Below, piece by piece: positions 25,520 to 34,391 of a stretch of 64,000 nt of DNA (within the stretch, counting starts at the first letter, position 1; each line of letters begins with the position of its first letter). Below the pieces are notes generated by a model, which ran no database searches, was not told the DNA's origin, and worked only from the letters and a program-made list of their open reading frames with translations. A program made the position numbers and the translations under genes. The stretch spans positions 102,712-166,711 of the forward strand of contig CAJUGV010000006.1 of assembly GCA_910586505.1 (NCBI GenBank), given 5' to 3'. This stretch comes from an uncultured Paraprevotella sp. (GTDB taxonomy: Bacteria; Bacteroidota; Bacteroidia; Bacteroidales; Bacteroidaceae).

Positions 25520-27724
25520 ATGAAATCTCTTACAGCCATGACCGCAGCTCTCGCACTGGCAACCGCCGCACCAGCCGCGGCAGCCAATGACGGACAAATC
25601 ATCGGAAAAAACCTGATCACGCTCACCGGTGACCGGCTCACCCCCGAAGCCCTGTGGGCTATGGGACGAATCGGCGCTTTTGCCGTATCACCGGACGCAC
25701 GGAAAATCGTATACACAGTCAGTTATTACAGCGTACCGCTCAACAAGAGCCACACTGTGCTCTATCTTATGGATGCCGACGGCAGCAACTCCACCCTGCT
25801 CACCACCACTGCCGACAACGAAAGCGAACCTGCATTCTCGCCCGACGGAAAGAAAATAACCTATCTGAGCAACAAAAGCGGAAGCAGCCAGATATGGGAA
25901 ATGGCACTCGACGGCACATCACGCCGACAAATAAGTTTCTGTCATCAGGACATAGAAGGCTACAAATTCTCGCCCGACGGAAAGAAAGTCATTATCATAC
26001 ACTCCGTCGACACGCACACCTCCATCGAAAAAAAACATGAGGACCTTCCGCTGGCCACAGGCATGGTCATCACCGATCTCAACTATAAACACTGGGACCG
26101 CTACATCACTACAATTCCCCATATTTTTATAGCAGACGTATTGGACGGACGGGCCGGCGACGGCGTCGATATCCTCCATGGGGAACCTTTTGAATGCCCC
26201 TTGCTGCCCTTTGGCGGAAGCGAACAGTTCAACTGGAGCCCCGACAGCCGTTATGTGGTCTACACCAGCCGCAAGAAGACCGGCCGTGACTACGCCATCA
26301 GTACGGACAGCGACATTTACCGCTACGACACCGCTACAGGAACGACCGACAACCTGTGCAAACCGGCCGGATATGAAGACCCGGACATCGACCCGTCACG
26401 CTCCATGGAGCATCAGGCCGTGAACCATAGGGACACAGACTGCAACATGGGCTACGACACCAATCCCTCTTACTCTCCAGACGGAAAATACGTAGCCTGG
26501 CTCAGCATGGAACGTAACGGATATGAAAGCGACCGCAACCGTCTATGTATTCTTAATCTGAAAACGGGCATAAAAACTTATGTCACGGAAGAATTCCGAT
26601 CCGGTGTGGACGGATTCTGCTGGAATGCAGACAGCCGCTCGCTGTATTTTACCGGAGTATGGCATGCCCGCAGCATGGTATACTCCACCGATCTCAAAGG
26701 AAACGTACAACAATTGACCGACGGTGACTACGATTACGGAAGCAGCCCCATACTATGCGGCAACGACCTGATTGTAAACCGCCACAGCATCAGCGCTCCG
26801 GACGACATCTACCGCCTCTCTTTCAATAAGAGAAAAGAAACGAAGGTGACACAGCTCACCCGCGAGAACCAATATTTCCAGGAACGTCTGACCATGGGCG
26901 AAGTAAAAGAACGTTGGGTGAACACCACCGACGGCAAGAAAGAACTCTGCTGGGTGATATACCCCCCTCATTTCGATCCCAACAAGAAATACCCTGTGGT
27001 GCTCTTCTGCCAGGGAGGACCGCAAAGTCCCGTGAGCCAGGCTTGGAGCTACCGCTGGAACTTTCAGATCATGGCTGCAAACGACTATATTGTCATTGCG
27101 CCCAACCGCCGCGGCCTGCCGGGCTTCGGCATGGAGTGGCTGGAAGAAATCAGCGGCGACTACAGCGGCCAGTGTATGCAAGACTACCTGAGCGCCATCG
27201 ACGATATCTGCACCGAACCCTATGCCGACAGGAACAGGCTGGGATGCGTGGGCGCCAGTTTCGGCGGCTACAGTGTCTACTATCTGGCCGGACATCACGA
27301 CAAACGCTTCAAATGCTTTATTGCACACGACGGCATCTTCAACACACAACAGCAGTATTACGAAACGGAAGAGATGTGGTTCCCCAACTGGGACCTCGGT
27401 GCGGGGCCATGGCGCAAGGATATCAGCGCCACTCCCGACAACCCGGAAAAGGTAACCGACAAACAGAAAACGAATCCCTACACCACCAGTCCGCATCTTT
27501 ATGTGGACCGTTGGGATACTCCCATACTCTGCATCCACGGTGAAAAAGACTACCGCATCCTCAGTTCGCAAGGACAAGCGGCCTTTACGGCAGCCGTCAT
27601 GCGCGGCATTCCGGCCGAGCTTCTTCTCTATCCCGACGAGAACCACTGGGTGCTCCGTCCCCAGAACGGCATTCTGTGGCAACGCACCTTTTTCCGTTGG
27701 CTCGACCGCTGGCTCAAGAAATAA
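25520..27724 (+). CDS. S9 family dipeptidyl-peptidase (DPP5-like)
   Basis: The 734-residue exported enzyme starts with a signal peptide (cleavage near APAAA), has a beta-propeller of WD40-like PD40 units (FSPDGKK and SPDGKY repeats) to about residue 470, and a C-terminal alpha/beta hydrolase domain. Catalytic Ser is in GASFGGYS (about residue 580), Asp in DYRILSS and His in DENHWVL. WSYRWNFQIMAANDYIVIAPNRRGLPGFG resembles dipeptidyl-peptidase 5 of Porphyromonas. It would release dipeptides in the periplasm. The next gene, 18 bp away, is an MFS transporter, suggesting uptake of the products. Confidence 0.92.
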   Translation: MKSLTAMTAALALATAAPAAAANDGQIIGKNLITLTGDRLTPEALWAMGRIGAFAVSPDARKIVYTVSYYSVPLNKSHTVLYLMDADGSNSTLLTTTADNESEPAFSPDGKKITYLSNKSGSSQIWEMALDGTSRRQISFCHQDIEGYKFSPDGKKVIIIHSVDTHTSIEKKHEDLPLATGMVITDLNYKHWDRYITTIPHIFIADVLDGRAGDGVDILHGEPFECPLLPFGGSEQFNWSPDSRYVVYTSRKKTGRDYAISTDSDIYRYDTATGTTDNLCKPAGYEDPDIDPSRSMEHQAVNHRDTDCNMGYDTNPSYSPDGKYVAWLSMERNGYESDRNRLCILNLKTGIKTYVTEEFRSGVDGFCWNADSRSLYFTGVWHARSMVYSTDLKGNVQQLTDGDYDYGSSPILCGNDLIVNRHSISAPDDIYRLSFNKRKETKVTQLTRENQYFQERLTMGEVKERWVNTTDGKKELCWVIYPPHFDPNKKYPVVLFCQGGPQSPVSQAWSYRWNFQIMAANDYIVIAPNRRGLPGFGMEWLEEISGDYSGQCMQDYLSAIDDICTEPYADRNRLGCVGASFGGYSVYYLAGHHDKRFKCFIAHDGIFNTQQQYYETEEMWFPNWDLGAGPWRKDISATPDNPEKVTDKQKTNPYTTSPHLYVDRWDTPILCIHGEKDYRILSSQGQAAFTAAVMRGIPAELLLYPDENHWVLRPQNGILWQRTFFRWLDRWLKK

Positions 27725-27742
27725 ATCAAATACATAAAAAAT

Positions 27743-29113
27743 ATGAATCAGACAAGTAATCAAAAATTGAACGACAGCGCCGGAGCGCGCTGGGCCGCCC
27801 TCTTCATCGTGGCCTTTACCATGATGGCAGCCTATTATGTAAACGACATCATGGCTCCTCTCAAAAGCATGCTTGAGAGCGACCTCCGCTGGACAAGCGG
27901 CGAATTCGGCTTCTTCACGGGAGCCTACAGTTTCCTTAACGTGTTCCTGCTCATGCTTATCTGGGGCGGACTTATCCTTGACAAGTTCGGCATACGCTTC
28001 ACCGGCATCCTGTCCGCCATGCTTATGGTGGGCGGCACGATATGCGAATATCTGGCCATCACCCGTTTCGGAGGCACGGAAGAACTGATGTTCGGTTACA
28101 AGACAGACGTCTTCCTGGCCTCGGCCGGATACTCGGTATTCGGCGTAGGCGCCGAAGTGGCCGGTATCACAGTCACAAAAATCATTGCCAAGTGGTTCCA
28201 GGGCAAAGAGATGGCACTGGCCATGGGCGTACAGGTGGCACTGGCCCGTGTGGGATCTCAGGCAGCCTATGCCGTGGCCATCCCCGTGGCACGCCGCTGG
28301 CAGCTCGACACCCCGCTGCTCATCGGAGCGATCCTGCTCATAGGCGGTCTCATCGCTTTCCTCTGCTTTGCCGTCATGGACCGTAAACTCGACCGTCAGG
28401 TCACCATCGACACCACATGCGGTGATGAAGAGAAATTCTCTTTCAAGGATGTAAAGGCCGTAGTTGCCAATCCCGGTTTCTGGCTCATCGCCATCCTCTG
28501 CGTACTGTTCTATTCCTGTGTCTTCCCCTTCCAGAAATTCGCCACCGAACTGATGATTACGAAATACAACGTATCCGAAGACATAGCCGGCACCTTTGCC
28601 GGTCTTCCCGCATTAGGCGCACTGATACTCACTCCCGTCTTCGGCGGCATGATAGACCGCCGGGGCAAGTCCGCCTCCATCATGATGCTCGGCTCACTCA
28701 TGCTCATCGGCGTACATGCCGTCTATGCCGTTCCCACCATCCACGCATCCTGGGTGGCCATCTGCCTGATGATCATACTTGGCGTGGCTTTCTCACTCGT
28801 ACCCTCCGCCATGTGGCCTGCGGTTGCCAAAATATTTCCCGTCAAACAATTAGGCACTGCCTACGCGCTGATATTCTTTATTCAGAACATCGGCCTCTGG
28901 GGCATCCCCGCCCTCATCGGAAACGTGCTTGAGAACCATTGCATCAGAGAGCAGAAGATAGTGGACGGCATGACACAGACCCTCTACGACTACACGCTCC
29001 CCATGTGCATCTTCACCGCCATAGCCATTCTTTCGCTTTTTGTCGCATTCCTGCTCAAGGCCGCCGACAGGAAATACGGCTACAGGCTGGAAGAAGCCAA
29101 TGTTCATAAATAA
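27743..29113 (+). CDS. MFS transporter (possibly peptide-type)
   Basis: The 456-residue protein shows about 12 membrane helices with the MFS loop GLILDKFGIRFTG after helix 2 and a second GGMIDRRGKSAS between helices 8 and 9. The best resemblance I recall is the MFSD1-like branch of the superfamily, but that is weak. It follows an exported dipeptidyl peptidase after 18 bp and is closed by a strong terminator, so the two are one operon. From this I infer import of dipeptides; a sugar or organic-acid substrate is not excluded. Confidence 0.85.
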   Translation: MNQTSNQKLNDSAGARWAALFIVAFTMMAAYYVNDIMAPLKSMLESDLRWTSGEFGFFTGAYSFLNVFLLMLIWGGLILDKFGIRFTGILSAMLMVGGTICEYLAITRFGGTEELMFGYKTDVFLASAGYSVFGVGAEVAGITVTKIIAKWFQGKEMALAMGVQVALARVGSQAAYAVAIPVARRWQLDTPLLIGAILLIGGLIAFLCFAVMDRKLDRQVTIDTTCGDEEKFSFKDVKAVVANPGFWLIAILCVLFYSCVFPFQKFATELMITKYNVSEDIAGTFAGLPALGALILTPVFGGMIDRRGKSASIMMLGSLMLIGVHAVYAVPTIHASWVAICLMIILGVAFSLVPSAMWPAVAKIFPVKQLGTAYALIFFIQNIGLWGIPALIGNVLENHCIREQKIVDGMTQTLYDYTLPMCIFTAIAILSLFVAFLLKAADRKYGYRLEEANVHK

Positions 29114-29195
29114 GAAAATGCAGGCAGACATGTCGCTTCATGCCACGCCCCGTATAACACGCAGGTTATCAGCATGAAGTATAACAAGTTTTTTA

Positions 29196-29256
29196 GTCCT
29201 CATCATTTTAAATTTTCATGAGCACGAAAATTTAAAATGATGAGGACCATTTTTTT
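29196..29256 (+). terminator. Very long perfect hairpin terminator
   Basis: A perfect 22-bp stem (arms 29196-29217 and 29226-29247) closes an 8-nt loop ATGAGCAC and is followed by T7 at 29250-29256. It ends the peptidase-transporter operon. Most rho-independent stems are 6-12 bp, so it is unusually long. The loop and arm junction (TGAGCACGAAAATTT) resemble the repeat at 4880-4917. Confidence 0.85.
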
Positions 29257-29396
29257 ATCTGTTGCGCATGGCGTTTCGGCCCGCCCCTGCAACACGGGAA
29301 AAATATAAAGATTTCACGCAAAGACCGAAACGAAAAAGCACATTGCGTCTTCAGTCAAACCGCTCCCAATTTGTTAATGTTTATTAAATCAAAATA

Positions 29397-29404
29397 GGGG
29401 GGGG
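29397..29404 (+). repeat. Run of eight G residues upstream of a promoter
   Basis: G8 at 29397-29404 begins about 29 bp before the TATCTTTG box at 29433. Its position close to the -33 region makes slipped-strand variation possible. Confidence 0.7.
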
Positions 29405-29432
29405 TAAAAAATCTTTATTCAGAATCTTTTCG

Positions 29433-29440
29433 TATCTTTG
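29433..29440 (+). promoter_or_regulatory. Promoter -7 box for the 29532 lipoprotein gene
   Basis: TATCTTTG (exact -7 box). The ATG is 91 bp downstream, leaving a leader of about 85 nt. No clear -33 TTTG; TTTATT lies at about the right place. Confidence 0.55.
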
Positions 29441-29531
29441 CAAAAGTCAGGACAGGAACAACGGGAAGTTTCCTCATATGACCGTACAGAACCAATCATA
29501 CTTCCCTCTACAATTAAAAACACATTGAGTC

Positions 29532-30923
29532 ATGAAAAAGAATTTTACTCTCTCATTGCTGTTTGCCGCAGCCTTATGCGCGACAACCGCATGTAGTGAT
29601 GATGAAAACAACGGCGATAACGGCGGAAACGGAAACGGACCGGGAGGAGGAAATGTTCCCGTAGCCACCATGCAGCAGGCCCAGCAGGAAATAGACCGCG
29701 TGAGCAAAGAGTTCATCAGCAAGATAGACGCCGAACAGCTCAAGCCGGTTGTCAATCTCGCCGCCTACTGCGAGAATACATTCTTCGGCAATGATGGCAA
29801 CGTTGATGTTCCGAACGACGTATTCGTCCCCGACTACGGCATAAACGGACTGGTACGCATGGTTCGCGATGCGGCAACCGGCAACTTTGCCGTAACGGCC
29901 TCGCACAAACGTATCCAACATATCTACAGAATTTCCACGATATACGGAAAATGGGAATGGAACGAGACAGACCGCCAATGGGATCAGATCGAAGGACCGG
30001 AAAAAGCGGACGCGCTGACTTACACCTTCCGACACGAAGGACAGACTTGTGTGGCCAAGATAAACGGAAGCGGACGCACCTGGAAGCTGGAGGAGAAAGA
30101 TAGCACAGGATATGTGTACAACACGCTGGAAGTGCCCGAATACATCACCGCCACCGTGACAGAAGGGGACAAAGAACTGGTACGCATCGTGGTAAACACC
30201 ACAGAATGCTCGCTCGACGGAAAGGTATTGCGCGCCAAAACCGACATCAATCTGGCCAACCTGAAAGCAACCGGCGTGATTGAAGACCACAACACCGAAG
30301 CAAAGGCCCACGCCACCCTTTTCTCGAACAACGAACAACTGGCCACCCTCTCATGCAACGTAAACGGCAATAATCTGGCCGACGCAAATGTAATAAGCAA
30401 CGGCTACTTCGACGGTAAGAACGATCTGGAAAACGGCGAGGCCGCATGCAATATCATGAACTCCATGAGCCTTAACCTCAAGGTAGACAACCGCCATGCC
30501 AAACTGGCCGACGCCATAAGTTTTGACGGCTATTACTATTATCATGAGTCTTATCGCGCTGGCGACGACTCCGTACGCATCTATAGGATATCGAGCAAGG
30601 AAGAAGCCCGGGCCAAAGCCGTCACCGCCGCCCAAAAGGCGAATGAATATATCAATGCCGCGCTCTACTTCGCCAACAGCAGCTATTCTACTCCCGTTAC
30701 ATTCAGCGCATCGGAAACTGATCACTATTGGACCGAGTGGCGGAGTGAGTACAATCCCCAAAACTACGACAAGAGCGAGCGTGGAGAATGGGATATCGAA
30801 CCGTTACTGAACTTTGAGAACGGAACCACCTATACTTTCGGACAGTATTTCACCACCGTCCGTTTCAGTTCGCTCATCAGCACTTTCAACGAATTGCTGG
30901 AGAGCATAGGCGGCCACAACTGA
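29532..30923 (+). CDS. Surface-type lipoprotein, unknown function
   Basis: The 463-residue protein has lipobox TTAC (Cys21) followed by SDDEN, close to the Bacteroides lipoprotein export signal (Ser then acidic residues), so it is probably on the cell surface. A glycine/asparagine-rich linker (about 25-43) follows. The mature part is mixed alpha/beta with no family that I recognise. It precedes a TonB-dependent receptor and a DUF4249 lipoprotein on the same strand, though a hairpin sits between. It may be the ligand-binding partner of that receptor. Confidence 0.75.
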   Translation: MKKNFTLSLLFAAALCATTACSDDENNGDNGGNGNGPGGGNVPVATMQQAQQEIDRVSKEFISKIDAEQLKPVVNLAAYCENTFFGNDGNVDVPNDVFVPDYGINGLVRMVRDAATGNFAVTASHKRIQHIYRISTIYGKWEWNETDRQWDQIEGPEKADALTYTFRHEGQTCVAKINGSGRTWKLEEKDSTGYVYNTLEVPEYITATVTEGDKELVRIVVNTTECSLDGKVLRAKTDINLANLKATGVIEDHNTEAKAHATLFSNNEQLATLSCNVNGNNLADANVISNGYFDGKNDLENGEAACNIMNSMSLNLKVDNRHAKLADAISFDGYYYYHESYRAGDDSVRIYRISSKEEARAKAVTAAQKANEYINAALYFANSSYSTPVTFSASETDHYWTEWRSEYNPQNYDKSERGEWDIEPLLNFENGTTYTFGQYFTTVRFSSLISTFNELLESIGGHN

Positions 30924-30943
30924 TAGCCGTCCGGCAGACCACA

Positions 30944-30989
30944 ACGGGCAGACAGACATTCTCAGAAACGGGAAGGCCGTCTGCCCGTT
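30944..30989 (+). terminator. Hairpin between the lipoprotein and TonB-dependent receptor genes
   Basis: AACGGGCAGAC (30944-30954) and GTCTGCCCGTT (30979-30989) are exact complements around a 24-nt loop; TATTT follows. It could attenuate expression of the receptor downstream. Confidence 0.55.
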
Positions 30990-31014
30990 TATTTCATAAA
31001 GAAGAGCGACGTTC

Positions 31015-33051
31015 ATGTACAGACTTACAGCAATCATACTCCTTGCCGCACTGCCCTCAACCATAGCAGGACGCCTCCCGGCCCCCCTCTCCGACAGCCT
31101 CCGAAACGAAAGCATCAAGGAAGTGGAGGTCAAGGCCGGCAGAGTGCATGCCTTATCCGACCACCGCAAGGGGCGTCTGTACTGGAAAATGGAGTCGCTG
31201 GCGGAAATGCCCCACGTATTGGGAAGCGCCGATCCGCTGCGCTGCCTTCAGCTCCTTCCCGGCGTAGCCACCAATAATGACTACACCTCCGGCATTCACA
31301 TACAAGGATGCTCCCCCTCGCAAAGCATAGTACATCTCGACGGCGCTCCCGTATTCAACGCATCTCACTTACTGGGACTCTTTTCCGTATTCAACGCTTC
31401 ACATTTCCGCGGCATGGCCCTGGTCGGCAATCGCCACGACGCCTCCTTCGGCAACCGCCTGGGAGGAGAAGTTTCCTTCCATCCCATCGACACCATAGCC
31501 CGAGAGATTCATCTTGACGCCACAGTCAGCTTCATGGAAAGCGAAGGGACACTCACCCTGCCCGCCGGGCCGCGTTCCACCTTATACCTCTCAGGCAGAG
31601 GCAGTTATCTGAACCTTCTCTACGGCAAGCTGCTGGTGATCGACGACATGCAGACACGCTACGGCCTGCAAGACTATAACCTGACATTCGTACATCAGGC
31701 CGGTCCAAGCGATAACCTACGCATCAGCCTCTATCACGGAACCGACCGCATGACACTCACCGACAGAGACTTCGGCGACAAAAACCGAATAGGATGGGAA
31801 AACACCGCAGCCTCCGTCCACTGGCTGCACCATGCCGACCGCCTCATCCTGCACCAAAGTGCCACATTCAGCCGATATCACAACACCCTTGCATTAAAAA
31901 TGGGAGCACTTGCCGCCCATTCGTCCGCAGCCATCACACAGGCCAGCTACAGGAACACGGCCGAATGGTCTGAAGGACGCCTGCAATGGAGCGCCGGAGT
32001 GGAATATGACTTCTACAGTCTATGTCCGATGAAAACCGGCATCTCCGGTTCGTTTACCCACAATACCGCGGCACACATACGTGAAGAAGCCCATGAGGCC
32101 GGCATCCATATACAGACGGATACGGAATTAAGCCGCCACTGGAGCGTGCAGGGCGGTCTGCGTCTGTCTGCATACCACAGCCACGGCAGCACCTTCTTCT
32201 CTCCCTCCCCGCGCCTGACTGTCAGTTATACACCGGACCCGCCACACACCCTTGCCCTTCACTACGGCTTCTATCAACAACACCTGCATCAGATGGCCGT
32301 ATCTCATGGCGGATTCCCCATCGACTACTGGATCTCCTCTTCATCAGACATCCGTCCGCAGCAGGCGCACTCGCTCGCCCTAAGCTATTGTTTTCTGTCA
32401 CGCAACGGCCTGTTGGAGTTCAACGCCGAACTTTACTACAAAAAACTGAACCGCCAGCACGAGTATTTCGGTTCCGTGCTCGACATATTCACACAAACCT
32501 CCCGCCCGGAACAGGACATCATTCACGGCAAAGGGCGCAACTACGGCATCAATCTCATGCTGAAGAAGAACAAGGGACGGCTTACCGGATGGATCGCTTA
32601 TGCCACAGGCAAGAGCATACGATGCTTTCCCGCCCTGAGCCGCGACGAATGGTTCAATTCCTCATTCGACCGCCGGCATGACTTGTCTGTCGTAAGCAAC
32701 TACCGCATCGACCGGCACTGGAGCATAGGCGGAGACTTCGTATATGCCGGCGGAAACCCCTTCACCCCGACACGCAGCATATACGCAATCAACAACAACA
32801 TCGTAGGAGAATACGGCAAATACAACAGCGCCCGGCTACCCGCCACACACCGCATGGACATGGCACTGACCTATCGCTTCACCCCTCGCCGCGGACGGGA
32901 ACAAAGCGTCAATCTGTCTGTCTACAACCTGTATGCCCGGCGCAACATCCTCTTCAGTTACCTCAGTGTAGAAAAGAACACACTGGGCTACAGGCATGTC
33001 TATTCACTTTGCCGCGTACTGCCCTCGGTTGGCTACACGCTTAAATTCTAA
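31015..33051 (+). CDS. TonB-dependent outer-membrane receptor
   Basis: The 678-residue protein has a signal (near TIAG), a plug domain from about residue 35 to 165 (VEVKAGRVHAL, LPGVATNNDYTSGIHIQGCSPSQSIVHLDGAPV) and a long beta barrel. The chain ends SLCRVLPSVGYTLKF, a C-terminal Phe as needed for BAM assembly. The family of DUF4249-paired receptors usually also has an N-terminal carboxypeptidase-D-like domain; it is missing here. It is much shorter than SusC (about 1000 residues). Partner: the DUF4249 lipoprotein starting 4 bp later. The ligand is not known. Confidence 0.92.
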   Translation: MYRLTAIILLAALPSTIAGRLPAPLSDSLRNESIKEVEVKAGRVHALSDHRKGRLYWKMESLAEMPHVLGSADPLRCLQLLPGVATNNDYTSGIHIQGCSPSQSIVHLDGAPVFNASHLLGLFSVFNASHFRGMALVGNRHDASFGNRLGGEVSFHPIDTIAREIHLDATVSFMESEGTLTLPAGPRSTLYLSGRGSYLNLLYGKLLVIDDMQTRYGLQDYNLTFVHQAGPSDNLRISLYHGTDRMTLTDRDFGDKNRIGWENTAASVHWLHHADRLILHQSATFSRYHNTLALKMGALAAHSSAAITQASYRNTAEWSEGRLQWSAGVEYDFYSLCPMKTGISGSFTHNTAAHIREEAHEAGIHIQTDTELSRHWSVQGGLRLSAYHSHGSTFFSPSPRLTVSYTPDPPHTLALHYGFYQQHLHQMAVSHGGFPIDYWISSSSDIRPQQAHSLALSYCFLSRNGLLEFNAELYYKKLNRQHEYFGSVLDIFTQTSRPEQDIIHGKGRNYGINLMLKKNKGRLTGWIAYATGKSIRCFPALSRDEWFNSSFDRRHDLSVVSNYRIDRHWSIGGDFVYAGGNPFTPTRSIYAINNNIVGEYGKYNSARLPATHRMDMALTYRFTPRRGREQSVNLSVYNLYARRNILFSYLSVEKNTLGYRHVYSLCRVLPSVGYTLKF

Positions 33052-33055
33052 AATA

Positions 33056-33904
33056 ATGAAACTACTGAAAAGAATAATCCTGATTGCAGCCCTGCCGACA
33101 TGGCTTTTGCCCGCCGCCTGCTCGGAAGACGAAAATGCGGACGACATCTCACACCTTACGGTAGAGGGATGGATTACGGACGGAGGCTACCCCGTGGTAT
33201 TGCTCGGGGAGACACAATCTCTCGACAAAGGCACGCTGAACACGGAAGCCTACGCGGTGCGCTGGGGGAAAGTCACTATCTCGGACGGCACAAACGAGGT
33301 AATTCTGACCGGAGGCTATGACGGCAACTACTTTCCACCTTATAAATACACGACATTCAACATGACGGGCCAGGCAGGGAAAACATACCGGCTGACAGCC
33401 GAATATAACGGGAAAAAGGTAAGAGCCGTCACCACCATTCCTCACCGTGTACCGTTGGATTCACTGCGTATCGTCGGCAGTAAGAGCGACGATCTATTCT
33501 ATATCAAAGCTTTCTTTAAGGATAACCGTAATGAGAGAAACTATTACGGACTGTTCAGCAAAAGAGAAAAAATAGACAAAACATTCCTTCTCTCACGCAC
33601 AGGAGTGTTTTCTGACGAGATCATTCCGGAACTTGTAGCAGCCGATGTCTACCGGGGCACTTCTTTTTCGGAGAATGCAAACCACACCTCGTCCTCATAT
33701 TTCAGGAAAGGCGACATGGTACAGGTACAACTCTGCCACATGGACTCCCTGTCTTTCCGTTTCTGGAAAAGTTATTCAAACTACATCAATCTCTCCTCCA
33801 ACATGTTCTTCCCTTATACGAACAACCTGGAATCGAACATAGAAGGAGGAAAAGGATATTGGTGCGGTTACGGCACCAGCACACTCACCACCGTCATCCG
33901 CTGA
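33056..33904 (+). CDS. DUF4249 family lipoprotein
   Basis: From ATG 33056 the 282-residue protein has lipobox PAAC (Cys22) with SEDEN following, so probably surface exposed. The body starts HLTVEGWITDGGYPVVLLGETQSL, typical of DUF4249, with beta-sandwich character. In this family a TonB-dependent receptor gene almost always lies directly upstream, as here. The start in the receptor gene (32996) is rejected because the lipoprotein signal starts at 33056. Its 3' end overlaps the convergent ybaK stop by 11 bp. Confidence 0.85.
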   Translation: MKLLKRIILIAALPTWLLPAACSEDENADDISHLTVEGWITDGGYPVVLLGETQSLDKGTLNTEAYAVRWGKVTISDGTNEVILTGGYDGNYFPPYKYTTFNMTGQAGKTYRLTAEYNGKKVRAVTTIPHRVPLDSLRIVGSKSDDLFYIKAFFKDNRNERNYYGLFSKREKIDKTFLLSRTGVFSDEIIPELVAADVYRGTSFSENANHTSSSYFRKGDMVQVQLCHMDSLSFRFWKSYSNYINLSSNMFFPYTNNLESNIEGGKGYWCGYGTSTLTTVIR

Positions 33905-34391
33905 CCCCCTCGGCGGTCAGGTCCGCACAAGTAGCAGAAGTCTCGCACAGGAGATCGGACGGAGCGATCTTCACCTGAAGACCACGCTGTCCCGCACTGA
34001 TATAGATAAAGTCGTATTGTCCGGCCGTCAGATGCAGATAGGTAGGAAAATGCTTCTTCATGCCGATAGGAGAACATCCTCCCCTGATATAACCGGTAAC
34101 AGGCAGCAGTTCTTTCATCGGTAGCAGTTCACACTTTTTATTACCGCTCACCCGCGCTGCCTTTTTCAGGTCTATTTCATCGTCTCCCGGCACCACACAT
34201 ACAAAATAACCGCTCCTGTCGCCGTGGAGCACGATGGTTTTAAAGACCCTTTTCACGTCCTCGCCCAACTGGACCGCCACATGCACCGCGCTCAAATCCG
34301 ATTCATCCACCTCGTAAGGAATAAGTTCATACCCTACCCCTGCCTTATCCAGCAGGCGGGCCACATTGGTCTTATTAATTTTTTTTGCCAT
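33894..34391 (-). CDS. ybaK: Cys-tRNA(Pro) deacylase, YbaK/EbsC family
   Basis: From ATG 34391 the product is 165 residues with the YbaK features VKTIVLHG-like VFKTIVLHGDRSGYFVCVVPGDDEIDLKKAARV, GYIRGGCSPIGMKKHFPTY and an acidic opening. The enzyme hydrolyses misacylated Cys-tRNA(Pro) and can act on free Cys-tRNA(Cys). It follows uvrA with a 17-bp overlap. A GTG four codons upstream is possible but less likely. Confidence 0.93.
   Translation of the reverse strand: MAKKINKTNVARLLDKAGVGYELIPYEVDESDLSAVHVAVQLGEDVKRVFKTIVLHGDRSGYFVCVVPGDDEIDLKKAARVSGNKKCELLPMKELLPVTGYIRGGCSPIGMKKHFPTYLHLTAGQYDFIYISAGQRGLQVKIAPSDLLCETSATCADLTAEGVSG

Noticed and set aside
26753..27763. Minus-strand open frame of 336 codons inside the S9 peptidase gene
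   Set aside because: It is an antisense shadow of a gene with all catalytic motifs in place.
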